Shown here piece after piece: positions 8,499 to 16,677 of a DNA stretch of 47,381 nucleotides. Under the pieces are notes generated by a model. That model was given only the letters and a program-made list of their open reading frames with translations. It ran no database searches and was not told the DNA's origin. The stretch comes from Acidocella sp. (lineage in GTDB: Bacteria; Pseudomonadota; Alphaproteobacteria; Acetobacterales; Acetobacteraceae), in contig JAMFRU010000019.1 of NCBI GenBank assembly GCA_026224875.1, positions 1 to 47,381 of the forward strand, read 5' to 3'. A program made the translations under genes and the position numbers. How positions within the stretch are numbered: the stretch's first letter is position 1; the number at the start of each line of letters is the position of its first letter.

Positions 8499-9034
8499 GT
8501 GACGGGAAAGCGGCTCGAAATCGGATCGCCGGTGTATTGCGCGACCCAGCCCGACATGTCGGTGAACACGCGCAAGGCGGTGAAGGACGGTGCCACGCCG
8601 GCATCGAACCAGTGTTTTATGCCGGCGGGTACCTGGATCAGATCGTCTTTCTCGCAGAGGATATCGTAGACGCGGCCATTTTCATGCAGCACGAAATGGC
8701 CGGAGCCCGCCACGAAAAAGCGGATTTCCGGCTCGGAATGCGTGTGCTCTTCCAGGAATTTTTCGCGCAAGGCGGCGGCCTGCGGGTGTTCCGGGTGCAG
8801 TTTTACCACGTCGGCCGAGCCGGCGCCGGTGGTGCCCATCAACGCGTCCAGATAGGGGCGGAAAGCATCCAGAATCGCGTCGTTTTCGGCATCGGGGGCA
8901 AGATGCACCGGCGCGTCCCAGCGCTCGAAACCTACGTCGATCTCTTGCAGCACGGGGGTGATCTCGTGGGCGTCCCTTGAATCGAACACGGCCACGCCTG
9001 GCGCGCTATCCTCGTACACAACAAGACGGGTCAT
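8495..9034 (-). CDS. mtnD: Acireductone dioxygenase
   Basis: This 179-residue cupin enzyme carries the metal-binding HTHSEPEIR motif (His97, His99, Glu103) and a later His in AGIKHWF. It oxidises acireductone to formate and 2-keto-4-methylthiobutyrate (Fe form), the precursor of methionine. I place the start at 9034 (MTRLVVYED), where ATGA overlaps the mtnB stop; the frame extends 20 codons further upstream but into mtnB. Family length is about 180 residues, which fits this start. Confidence 0.94.
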   Translation of the reverse strand: MTRLVVYEDSAPGVAVFDSRDAHEITPVLQEIDVGFERWDAPVHLAPDAENDAILDAFRPYLDALMGTTGAGSADVVKLHPEHPQAAALREKFLEEHTHSEPEIRFFVAGSGHFVLHENGRVYDILCEKDDLIQVPAGIKHWFDAGVAPSFTALRVFTDMSGWVAQYTGDPISSRFPVT

Positions 9035-9624
9035 GGCAGTTGTCTCCGCTCCAGCTCGCATTGGAGTAAAAATTCCAGGGCTTCCAGGCGCCAATAGGCG
9101 TGCTCCACGCTGGTGCCCCAGGCGTAAACCCCGTGGCCGGCGATGACATAGCCGATCGGCGGGTCCTGCAACAGCAGGGGCTCGATATAGGCGGCGAGGC
9201 GGGCCATGTCCTGGTCGTTCTCATATACTGGTAGAACTACGTCCAGCTCATGCGTGGCAAAGCCGAACGCTTTTACCAGCTCGTAATTGGAAAAGGTGAT
9301 GGGCCCGCGCTGGGAGAGCACGGTGGCGGCCACGGAATGGCCGTGCAGCACGGCACCCACGGGGGGGAACAGGCGGTAGAGCTGGCAGTGCAGCAGGGTC
9401 TCGGCGCTGGGCTTCTGGCCTTCAACCAAGGCTTTGCCGGCATAATCCACGGCAATAATGTCAGCCTCGATCAGCCGCCCCTTATGTACGCCGCTGCGGG
9501 TAATCGCGATGTTATCCGCATCTATGCGCGCGGAAATATTGCCGGCGGAACCGGGGACCCAGTTGCGCACATCCATACGCCGGCCGGCTTCCGCCAGCTG
9601 GCCTGCCAAACTCTGCGGAACCAT
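9031..9624 (-). CDS. mtnB: Methylthioribulose-1-phosphate dehydratase
   Basis: This 197-residue protein of the class II aldolase/adducin fold has the zinc-binding HGHS motif at residues 94-97 and PGSAGNIS near residue 25. It dehydrates 5-methylthioribulose-1-phosphate to the diketo intermediate used by MtnC. It is the first gene of mtnBDC and overlaps mtnD by ATGA. The isomerase (mtnA) and MTA phosphorylase (mtnP) are not in this window. The start is 2 bases upstream of the tatA stop, so the tatA and mtn genes lie head to tail. Confidence 0.94.
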   Translation of the reverse strand: MVPQSLAGQLAEAGRRMDVRNWVPGSAGNISARIDADNIAITRSGVHKGRLIEADIIAVDYAGKALVEGQKPSAETLLHCQLYRLFPPVGAVLHGHSVAATVLSQRGPITFSNYELVKAFGFATHELDVVLPVYENDQDMARLAAYIEPLLLQDPPIGYVIAGHGVYAWGTSVEHAYWRLEALEFLLQCELERRQLP

Positions 9625-9626
9625 GA

Positions 9627-9860
9627 TCAGCCGTGGTTGACGGTCGATTTTTGCTCAGGGACGGCCGGGGCGCCCAGCGCGTCCGGCGCGCTCATGGAAG
9701 CATCGGTCGTCTTCTTCGGCTCATCTTCACTCATGGCCGATTTGAAGTTCTTGATGCCCTTGCCGACTTCGCCCATGACGTTGCCGATGCGCCCGACGCC
9801 GAAAATCAGCGTGATCGCGGCCAGCACCACCAGCCAATGCCAAATGCTCAATCCACCCAT
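9627..9860 (-). CDS. tatA: Sec-independent translocase subunit TatA/TatE
   Basis: This 77-residue protein has one N-terminal membrane helix (about residues 5-20), then the FGVGRIGNVMGEVGKGIKNF amphipathic helix and a polar tail, the standard TatA layout. TatA multimers form the pore that moves folded twin-arginine proteins across the inner membrane. No tatB or tatC is adjacent; it sits alone just upstream of mtnB. TatE-type second copies look the same, so TatA versus TatE cannot be decided. Confidence 0.92.
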   Translation of the reverse strand: MGGLSIWHWLVVLAAITLIFGVGRIGNVMGEVGKGIKNFKSAMSEDEPKKTTDASMSAPDALGAPAVPEQKSTVNHG

Positions 9861-9965
9861 AGTCTCTTCTCCAAACGGGATATATTTACCCCTGTTTACG
9901 CAAGTTTTGGGCCCCTGCCAAATGAGGGGCCAAATGAGGGCGGCACCGTGCTGATAATACGGGGT

Positions 9966-10929
9966 TTAATGTCCGCCGGTAATGACCGGGACCAGCAGCA
10001 TGCCGAAGTTGTAGAAGAAATGCATGGCGATGCCGGGACGGATGGAGCGGTAGTGCAGGCGCAGGGCGCAGGGCGCAGGAGAGCAGCGCCACGGCGGCGA
10101 CATCGGCAAAGCCCGGCAGATAGAGCAGTTTTTCTGGCGCATGCAGGGCCGTGAAGATGATGGTGGTGATGACCACTGCCCAGCCGGCGCCGAGCTTTGA
10201 GGCGATGCCGGCAAAGGCGAGGCCGCGGAACAGTACCTCCTCGATGACTGGGGCCATGACGATGACGACCATGGCGGTGAGCAGAGCGATGACCGGCGGG
10301 CCCTGGAATAATTGGGCCAGATCCATGTCTTTCAGTTTGCTGATGTCGGGCGGGATGAGCCAGAATTCGCCCGCCGCCAGCAGCAGCACGGCCAGTGCGC
10401 CGAGGGCCGCCATGCCGTAAGCACGCGCCGGGGCGGGGCGCCAGGCGATGCCCTGAGGGCTGCCGTCATTGGTGACGAGTGGCCCTTGGCGGTGGACGTA
10501 CCAGCTGAGCCAGAGGGCGCCCAACAGCTCGCTGGCCAGCAGCGAGGTGAGGAGGAGGGCGGTGTCGTGCCGGTTCGGCATGTGTGACGGCAGATGGCGC
10601 AGGATGCGCAGTAGCATCCAATAGACCGCCGCCATATAGGGCAGGATGGCGCCTGCCAGCATCATCAGCACGGTGCCGCACATGCCCCATAAAGCTTGCG
10701 CCATGCCGAAACGCGCGTCCGGGTTTCGCCTCGCGCCCGGCAAAGCGGAGAAGCACATGGCGATGACCCAGGCGAGCAGGCCTGGCACCGCACCCGTGCC
10801 GGCGATGCCGGGGATGAAGTGCGGGTCCATCCGGTGCGGCAGCAGTTGCTCGGCCAGAACCAGCATGAGGGCGGCGCCCGCTGCTGCGAACACGGCGAGC
10901 CAGAGCAGAGCGGCGCCTAATTTTTTCAT
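9966..10929 (-). pseudogene. CPBP-family intramembrane protease, frameshifted
   Basis: This is a polytopic membrane protein with the CPBP (CAAX protease/bacteriocin-processing, Abi) motifs EEVLFRG (residues 230-236) and FTALH (259-263). The third motif, AMHFFYNFG with its His and Asn, is found only in another frame. The shift falls in three perfect copies of GCGCAGG at 10059-10079. With two copies the frame runs on to the TAA at 9966 and gives a 318-residue protein with all motifs. As it stands, translation continues in the wrong frame to 9886, giving 347 residues without motif 3. It overlaps gluQ by ATGA (10926-10929). Possible explanations are phase variation, a decaying gene or a read error. 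Confidence 0.8.
10059..10079. repeat. Three tandem copies of a 7-bp repeat (GCGCAGG)
   Basis: Three perfect copies in a row lie within the CPBP protease gene. As the unit is not a multiple of three, gain or loss of one unit switches the reading frame. Two copies would restore the conserved C-terminus. Confidence 0.9.
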
Positions 10930-11738
10930 GCGGATTGGAATCTTTGCAGAATGGTTTCGGCAGTCGTACCGGCGGCGCGCATCTCCCGCAATGTGGCGGC
11001 GCGGTCGCGCTTGGCCAGGCGTTTGCCGTCCGGCCCGGTGAGCAGGCGGTGGTGCGCGTAAACCGGCGTGGGCAGGCCCAAAAGGTTTTGCAGCAGCACG
11101 TGGATGTGGGTGGCCTCGCGGAGATCCTCGCCACGGATGATGTGGGTGATGTTTTGGAGAGCGTCGTCATGCACCACGCAAAGATGGTAGCTTGTGGGCG
11201 TGTCTTTGCGCGCGAGTACGACATCGCCTAGGCGTTCGGGTTCGGCGGTGATCCAGCCGGAGCCCTCCTCGAAGAATTTTAGGCGCCCGGCCTGCGCGCT
11301 GGCGGTATGTGTGTTCAGCCGCAAGGCGTAGGGGGCGCCAGAGGCAATTTTTTTGGCGCGCTCGGTCTCGGGGAGGTGCCGGCAGGTGCCGGGGTAAAGC
11401 GCCTCCGCACCGTGCGGTGCGGTTATGGCGCGGGAGATGTCTGCGCGGGAGCAGAAACATGTGTAGAGCAGGCCGCGTTGCTGCAGCTGGGAGAGGGACG
11501 AGGCGTATTCGGGGAAATGCGCGGATTGCACCCTTATTTCGCCTTCCCAATCCAGACCCAGCCAACGCAAATCCTCTTCTATGGAGGCGGCATATTCCGG
11601 GCGGCAGCGGGTGGCGTCGATGTCTTCCAGCCTCAGGCGGAAGATATTTGCGCGCCTAAAAACCATCCAGGCCGAATAGGCGTGGCCCAGATGCAAATGC
11701 CCGGTGGGGCTGGGCGCGAAGCGGGAAATGATGCTCAT
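10926..11738 (-). CDS. gluQ: Glutamyl-Q tRNA(Asp) synthetase
   Basis: This 270-residue protein is a truncated GluRS-like class I synthetase lacking the anticodon domain. SRFAPSPTGHLHLGH contains the HIGH motif, CFCSRADISR the Cys pair of the zinc site, and DGKRLAKRD the KMSKS counterpart. It activates glutamate and attaches it to the queuosine base at position 34 of tRNA-Asp. I chose the ATG at 11738 (MSIISRFAPSPTG); the frame extends 12 codons further but without homology. It is cotranscribed with the CPBP gene through an ATGA overlap. Confidence 0.92.
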   Translation of the reverse strand: MSIISRFAPSPTGHLHLGHAYSAWMVFRRANIFRLRLEDIDATRCRPEYAASIEEDLRWLGLDWEGEIRVQSAHFPEYASSLSQLQQRGLLYTCFCSRADISRAITAPHGAEALYPGTCRHLPETERAKKIASGAPYALRLNTHTASAQAGRLKFFEEGSGWITAEPERLGDVVLARKDTPTSYHLCVVHDDALQNITHIIRGEDLREATHIHVLLQNLLGLPTPVYAHHRLLTGPDGKRLAKRDRAATLREMRAAGTTAETILQRFQSA

Positions 11739-11942
11739 GCCGGGCCAGTGTAGCTTCTGGCTGGGCCATGACAAATGCCTGACAATTTTACATATGGGTT
11801 GCGGTGCAGCGGCTTGTTTGTCATAAATCGCGCATGACTCGGACGCGCTACCAGATGTGGGCGGTTCTCATAGCTGCCCCCCTAGATTTTGTCCCTCGCT
11901 GGGATAGGTTAGCTGTTGTCCCCTCCTGGGACAGGGAATGTA

Positions 11943-12503
11943 ATGCCTGACGGCGGGATGCATTTTCCCGTTCTTGTGCTGAATGCGGACTTCCGTCCGC
12001 TATCCTATTTTCCGTTATCGACCTGGACCTGGCAGGATGCCGTGAAAGCGGTGTTCCTGGACCGGGTTTCCGTGCTCTCGGAGTATGAGAAGGAGGTGCA
12101 TTCGCCCTCCTTCACCATGCGGCTGCCCAGCGTTATTGCACTGCGGGATTTCATTCCCTCCGCTCGCACCCCCGCCTTCACAAGGTTCAACGTGTTCCTG
12201 CGCGACAGTTTCTCCTGCCAGTATTGCGAGGCCAGGCGCGTGACGCAGGAGCTGACGTTCGACCATGTGGTGCCGCGCGCCCGTGGTGGCCGTACCAGCT
12301 GGGAAAACGTGGTGACCGCCTGCGGCCCGTGCAATTTGCGCAAGGGGAGTAAAATGCCGCGCGAATGCGGTATGATCCCGCGCGTGGAAGCCCGCCGGCC
12401 GACGAGCTATGAGCTGCAGCAGCGGGGGCGGCATTTTCCGCCCAATTATCTGCATGAGAGCTGGCGGGATTTTCTGTACTGGGATTCCGTGCTGGAAGGC
12501 TAG
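11943..12503 (+). CDS. HNH endonuclease
   Basis: This 186-residue protein has an N-terminal LVLNADFRPLSYFP stretch and a C-terminal HNH domain. The domain shows a Cys pair (CQYCE), the FDHVVPRARGG core with Asp-His, the WENVV Asn, and a second Cys pair (CGPCNLRKG). This conserved family is found through most alphaproteobacteria and is usually chromosomal. It is probably a zinc-structured DNA nuclease of unknown cellular role. The start is the ATG at 11943, after a GGGACAGGG ribosome site; a TTG at 11916 is possible. It is divergent from gluQ. Confidence 0.88.
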   Translation: MPDGGMHFPVLVLNADFRPLSYFPLSTWTWQDAVKAVFLDRVSVLSEYEKEVHSPSFTMRLPSVIALRDFIPSARTPAFTRFNVFLRDSFSCQYCEARRVTQELTFDHVVPRARGGRTSWENVVTACGPCNLRKGSKMPRECGMIPRVEARRPTSYELQQRGRHFPPNYLHESWRDFLYWDSVLEG

Positions 12504-12725
12504 GCGGCGTTGCTGCCGTGTACGTGGGGGGCGCGGAGGTTTCGAACCGGCCGCAATGTTGATAGGCCTTGCATGACGGCTATGATTTGCTTACTTAGCG
12601 TAACAGTCTCGCCGGCGATTGAGCGGTATGCGCAGTAGATATGCGCAATACTTGGCGCGAATGTGCATTGACAGCTTAAATTATTGCCAAAAGTTTACAA
12701 AACTTACATAAATGGAGGGCTACAC
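12504..12725. promoter_or_regulatory. Intergenic region upstream of the small exported protein
   Basis: This gap contains two copies of TATGCGCA (12627-12634 and 12640-12647, period 13) and a TTGACA (12668-12673) that could be a -35 box, but I see no good -10 at the right distance. GGAGGG before the ATG at 12726 is the ribosome site. No RNA gene is recognised. Confidence 0.35.
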
Positions 12726-13019
12726 ATGAAAAAAATACTAATGCTGGCCGTGATTTTTGTTCTTGGTGCTGTTCCGGTCCACGCCAAGCAGACTTATTGT
12801 CAGGACCCGGTTACGCATAAGCGGGTGTCGTGCAAGACGCCGGCAGCAGGCGGGACAACCACGAAGGAAACGCCTGCCCCGGCCACGGTGACATCTGCAC
12901 CTCCCGTGGCGAAGTCTTCGCCCATGGCATCGTCCTCCACGACGGCGAGCGGCACCCATAAAGGGAAAAAATGCGGTAACTCCTATATTGCTCAGGATAA
13001 GGTTTGCCATAAAAGCTAG
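12726..13019 (+). CDS. Small exported Cys-containing protein
   Basis: This 97-residue protein has a clear signal peptide (MKKILMLAVIFVLGAVPVHA, cleavage before KQ). The mature part has a Cys pair (TYCQDP, VSCKTP), a Thr/Ala/Ser/Pro-rich linker of about 50 residues, and a second Cys pair in KKCGNSYIAQDKVCHKS. The last motif resembles a short 'CGNSYI...VCHK' element that I recall from small periplasmic proteins of proteobacteria. The four Cys suggest two disulfides in the periplasm. Function is unknown. A start at 12726 with GGAGGG upstream is better than in-frame codons before it. It appears monocistronic. Confidence 0.7.
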   Translation: MKKILMLAVIFVLGAVPVHAKQTYCQDPVTHKRVSCKTPAAGGTTTKETPAPATVTSAPPVAKSSPMASSSTTASGTHKGKKCGNSYIAQDKVCHKS

Positions 13020-13411
13020 ATGAGCAGTGTAAAACTGAATACGGCCTGACGTCATCGAAAAATCTTTTTTGGCGGCTGCAGCCATGCTATCATTACGCAA
13101 CGGGAAGGCGCCGTTCTTGAGAAGTTGAGTTCTGTTGAATTCTATCGCCTGAATTCTATCGTCCAGGGCCACTGCCATAATACGCAAGAGATATGTTCGG
13201 CCGTGACCGCTTAATAGGTTGAGCAAAATCAGATTTTGCCAAATCTGGCTTTGTGGAGTCTGTTGCCTTGATCTTGGGGCCTTGATCTCAGGATATTCCG
13301 CTAGAACCGCATAATGTGGGTTCAGCAGGTTGTGTGCATTCAAAGACTTTAAGCCGGCATGGTTGAAGCTGCCGCAAGACTGATCAACCATGAAACCAAG
13401 GAGTGGGACAG
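13020..13411. other. 392-bp gene-poor stretch with short repeats and hairpins
   Basis: I find no convincing gene here. It holds a 12-bp direct repeat TGAATTCTATCG (13136-13147, 13150-13161). It also holds a perfect hairpin CAGATTT-TGCC-AAATCTG (13230-13247) and a repeated CCTTGATCT near 13265-13290. A 9-bp inverted repeat CATGGTTGA/TCAACCATG (13358-13366, 13384-13392) lies just before the AAGGAG of the YidB-like gene. It could be a long leader with regulatory structure; a small RNA cannot be excluded. Confidence 0.4.
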
Positions 13412-13768
13412 ATGGGTCTTTTCGATGGAGTTTCAAAATTATTCGGTGGCGATTCGTCCGGTGGTGATACCGGGGCTGTCGCCGGCCAGCTCATGGGTGT
13501 GCTGCAGCAGCATGGTATTGGCGATGTGTCCGGGCTGGTGTCACAGTTTGAGCAGTCTGGGCTGGGGGCTCATGTGGCAAGCTGGGTCGGCGATGGGCAG
13601 AATCTTCCGATCAGTGCGGATCAGATTCAATCTGCTTTGGGCTCGCCGGTGGTGGCGTCGATTGCCGCGAAATTCGGAGTGGATCCGGCGACGGCAACGC
13701 AACTGCTGAGCCAGCATTTACCGGCGATCATGAGCCATCTGTCACAGAATGGGCCCGCACCGGACTAA
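13412..13768 (+). CDS. YidB-like (DUF937) protein
   Basis: This 118-residue protein begins MGLFDGVSKLFGGD and has the sequence pattern of the DUF937/YidB family: QLMGVLQQHG, GLVSQFEQSGLG, VASWVGDGQNLPIS and IAAKFGVDPATATQLLSQHLP. The role is unknown; family members are small, soluble and often Gly-rich. The start at ATG 13412 follows AAGGAG (13398-13403). The palindrome at 13358-13392 lies right upstream and may regulate it. It precedes the receiver-domain gene by 62 bases, so the two might share a transcript. Confidence 0.82.
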   Translation: MGLFDGVSKLFGGDSSGGDTGAVAGQLMGVLQQHGIGDVSGLVSQFEQSGLGAHVASWVGDGQNLPISADQIQSALGSPVVASIAAKFGVDPATATQLLSQHLPAIMSHLSQNGPAPD

Positions 13769-13830
13769 AATATTGCCCTCCAGTCGTACGCTTAATAAAG
13801 TGGCAACCGCACCTCTGTTACAGAAGCGGA

Positions 13831-15384
13831 ATGCCAAGAGTCTTAATCGCGGAAGACAATTCCGCCAACGTCCTAATGATACGCGATTTCTGTAAGGATA
13901 TGGACTTCGAACCCATGGTGGTCGAAGACGGCAGGGCTGTGATTAATGCCGTGCGCGCCTCTCCGCCGGATCTGATCCTCATGGATATTGATGCGCCGGT
14001 TATTGGTGGTCTGGCTGCTACCATCGAAATCCGCGGGCTGCGGAACGTTACCGAACAGATGATGATTATTGGGCTGAACAGCGACTCGCCGGCAACCGCG
14101 GCCGCCTGCCGGATTGCCGGGATGAACCAGATTCTCTCCAAGCCCTTGCAGCCGGAGCGGTTGATGGCGGCGTTGCGGGCCGCGCGCGCGCCGTTGAATT
14201 TACAGGCTACCGCCAGCGCTCCGGAGCAGACCAAGGCGCAGACCAAAGCGCCGAGGGAAAGCGATGAGGCGTTGCAGAAGCGCATTGCCGAGATGCTGGG
14301 CCCGGTGCCGGCGAATACGCCGGCCGGCCGGCTGCATTACATCAACGCGCAGAAACTCGAGGGGCAATTTGGCGAGACTTGGGCGGAGATTTCCGCCACG
14401 GTGGAAGGCGTTACCCTCGGTGCCATCGAGGAGCATGGCGGCGGGAGTATTTTTTACAAACGCTTTGCCGAGCTTGATTATATTCTGATGATGCCCGGGC
14501 TGACCGAGGAGGAATGCGCTGCGAAATGTCAGTGCATCGCCAAGGAAATTTGCCACGTGCTGGCGCAAGACGAGGCGGGGGCGAGGTTTCATATCCGCAC
14601 TGTTGTGTTCGATACCAAAGCCGTGGTGCGCGAGGCCGAAGTTCGCTTCCGTAAAAGCGATAACCCCGATGTGCTGCCGTGGAGCGTGCTGCGATTCTGG
14701 CCGGCCTGGGAGTCGCAGAAAAAGAAATTCCCGATCCATATGGTCAGGGTCAGCCTCGATGCGCAGGGCCGGCTGCTGCCCGAGGCGGAAGAGGCGCTGG
14801 CGGCCCAGGGGGAGAAAGAATATTATAACGTTCTCGATATATCCGTTATCGCCAATCTGGTGGAGCGCCTGGAAGGGCATGATACATTGGAACAGCCAAG
14901 GCTGATCTCGCTGCCGTTGCACCTACACACGCTTGAGACGCTGCCCGTGCTGACACGCTATTTGCGTTATGCCGAGCAAATACCCAAAAAAATCCGCGAA
15001 CGTCTGATTATTGAAATCCATGGCGTGCCGAATGAAATGCGTGCCGTGCAGCTTGCCGAACTGCAAAAACCGATCCTGCCGCATTGCCTGCACACCATGC
15101 TCGTGGTGCCGCCCGCATACAATAATTTTGCGGTTTTGAAACAAATAAGCGGCCAGATCACCGGCCTGAAACTTGCCCAGCTTGAGGCCGATGCCGTGCC
15201 CGATCTGGCCGAGCTGAAACAATTCGGAACACGCGCCAAACAGGCCGGGCTAACAGTCGCAACCTCCATGATCAGCCACCGCCTACACCGCGACTGGGGC
15301 CTAACCTCCTGCCGCTACGTCCTAGGCCCCGCCATCGCCGAAGCCCAAACCGTTCTTGGTCCTCACGCGAAGTTTATCGCGTAG
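13831..15384 (+). CDS. Receiver-domain protein with probable degenerate GGDEF and EAL domains
   Basis: This is a 517-residue protein. Residues 1-115 form a CheY-like receiver with acidic pair Glu8/Asp9, phospho-acceptor Asp52 (LILMDID), Ser84 and Lys104 (LSKPL). Residues 160-290 look like a worn GGDEF domain: YKRFAELDYILMMPG aligns by eye with the GGDEF strand-turn but has no GG[DE]EF. Residues 330-505 resemble an EAL fold (SLPLHLHTLE, RLIIEIHG) without the EAL catalytic residues. If so, it would be a signal-responsive protein that binds rather than makes c-di-GMP. The domain assignment beyond the receiver is inference. Confidence 0.72.
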   Translation: MPRVLIAEDNSANVLMIRDFCKDMDFEPMVVEDGRAVINAVRASPPDLILMDIDAPVIGGLAATIEIRGLRNVTEQMMIIGLNSDSPATAAACRIAGMNQILSKPLQPERLMAALRAARAPLNLQATASAPEQTKAQTKAPRESDEALQKRIAEMLGPVPANTPAGRLHYINAQKLEGQFGETWAEISATVEGVTLGAIEEHGGGSIFYKRFAELDYILMMPGLTEEECAAKCQCIAKEICHVLAQDEAGARFHIRTVVFDTKAVVREAEVRFRKSDNPDVLPWSVLRFWPAWESQKKKFPIHMVRVSLDAQGRLLPEAEEALAAQGEKEYYNVLDISVIANLVERLEGHDTLEQPRLISLPLHLHTLETLPVLTRYLRYAEQIPKKIRERLIIEIHGVPNEMRAVQLAELQKPILPHCLHTMLVVPPAYNNFAVLKQISGQITGLKLAQLEADAVPDLAELKQFGTRAKQAGLTVATSMISHRLHRDWGLTSCRYVLGPAIAEAQTVLGPHAKFIA

Positions 15385-15386
15385 TT

Positions 15387-15595
15387 GGGGTAGAAAAAGG
15401 CCAGGGCTCCGCCCCTCGACCCCGCAGGGGCCTGAGGCCCCTGACCCCCATTACTTTAGAATTGAAGAGGGCCCTACCACCCAGCTGTTTCACAAGTTGG
15501 GAGGCAGGGCCCTCTTCAATTCTAAAGTAGTGGGATCCAAGGGCCTTTCGGCCCTTGGCGGGTCCAGGGCGGAGCCCTGGCCTTTTTCCTACCCC
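15387..15595. repeat. Nested inverted-repeat mosaic
   Basis: Between two convergent genes, outer arms of about 28 bases (15387-15414 and 15567-15595, one indel) enclose three hairpins. These are GGGGCC-TGA-GGCCCC (15427-15441), a 24-bp perfect stem starting TACTTTAGAATTGAAGAGGG (arms about 15451-15474 and 15506-15529), and CCAAGGGCC-TTTC-GGCCCTTGG (15537-15558). The outer arms are the dispersed GC-rich repeat with AAAAAGG/CCTTTTT ends and can terminate transcription from both sides. Confidence 0.85.
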
Positions 15596-16647
15596 AGCTT
15601 CGCGATAATCTGCGGCAGGTCCACGATGGTTTTGATGCCGGGTGTGGCGTCGCATACGTAGGGTACGGCGTTTATGGGGCGGTGGGCGGTTAGGTTGGGG
15701 GTCATGTTGGCGTAGTCTTCTAGCGGGATGGGGTAGAAGATTTGCACGTCGAGGGGGGTGTCGCCCATCATGACCAGGTGCCAGCCGGAGGGGGAGCGGA
15801 ATTCCCATTCCTTGCCGTCGCTGGTGTCCACATCGGTGGAGATGAACCAGGTGGAGGTGAAGCTCATCAGCGCCTTGCCGTTGTGCATGCCGGTGAGGGT
15901 TGTTTTCATCGCGGCGATTGTGCCTTTGGGCACCACGCCGGCGGCGATATGCACGTCTTCGCGGGCGAGGCCGATGGCGCCGGAGAGTTCGAATTTTTCG
16001 ATGGGCAGGCCGAGCGCGGTGGCTATGAGCTGCAGCGAGGGGCCGAAGCTTTTCTTGGCGTGTTCGATTGCGGCGTCGTTGGCGGGGCCTGGCTGTTTGC
16101 CGAAGCCCATCATTTCGAAGATCATCTCGGGCGAGTTGCGCGAGGAGACATCGGCGAATTCTTCGATGGTCAAATAGTCGAGCCGGCGCTGCAGCGAGGC
16201 CAGCACGATGGGCACGGCTTCGGTGATGAAGCCCGGGCTGGAGCCGGTGGCGTGGATGGAGCTTTGGCCCTTCTGGCAGGCGGCTTCCACGCGCGCGGCA
16301 ATTGCGGGGTCGTAGGCGACCGGGTTCTGCAATTCCATGCGGGTGGTGACGATGTTCGCACCGGATTCCAGGATCGTGCAGATCTCATCGAAATTGCAGA
16401 CATGCGGCATGTACAGAACGCAATCGGGCTTCAGCGCCAGCACGTCCTCGATCTTGTTGGTGGTTTTCACGCCGATGGGTGCGAGGCCCGCCAGCTCGCC
16501 GGCATCGCGGCCCACTTTGTCGGCGCCATGCACCCATACGCCGACCAGGTCGAGCTGGGGGTGTTCGATGGCGCGGCGCAGGGCGCGCGAGCCCACATTG
16601 CCGGTCGCCCATTGAACCACGCGGTAGCGCTTAGCCGGGATCGTCAT
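15589..16647 (-). CDS. DapB-like NAD(P)-binding dehydrogenase
   Basis: This 352-residue protein has a Rossmann N-terminus (VVQWATGNVGSRALRRAI) and the plan of the dihydrodipicolinate-reductase-like family, which includes 2,4-diaminopentanoate dehydrogenase. ATGSSPGFITEA lies near the domain border. It is longer than DapB and is not expected to work in lysine synthesis. Such proteins occur in catabolic clusters of actinobacteria and alphaproteobacteria, with substrates mostly unknown. It lies 30 bases downstream of the EthD-like gene in the same direction. The stop overlaps the outer arm of the repeat mosaic. Confidence 0.75.
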   Translation of the reverse strand: MTIPAKRYRVVQWATGNVGSRALRRAIEHPQLDLVGVWVHGADKVGRDAGELAGLAPIGVKTTNKIEDVLALKPDCVLYMPHVCNFDEICTILESGANIVTTRMELQNPVAYDPAIAARVEAACQKGQSSIHATGSSPGFITEAVPIVLASLQRRLDYLTIEEFADVSSRNSPEMIFEMMGFGKQPGPANDAAIEHAKKSFGPSLQLIATALGLPIEKFELSGAIGLAREDVHIAAGVVPKGTIAAMKTTLTGMHNGKALMSFTSTWFISTDVDTSDGKEWEFRSPSGWHLVMMGDTPLDVQIFYPIPLEDYANMTPNLTAHRPINAVPYVCDATPGIKTIVDLPQIIAKLG

Positions 16648-16677
16648 ATCCTTACCCTCTTCATCTCTGTTTTTGGT

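Noticed and set aside
12535-12600. Possible tRNA remnant because of a GGTTTCGAACC-like stretch
   Set aside because: No acceptor, D or anticodon arms can be folded around it.
12738-13436. 232-codon minus-strand frame over the small exported protein and the gap behind it
   Set aside because: It runs antisense to a gene with a clear signal peptide, and its C-terminal half is Arg/Gly-rich shadow.
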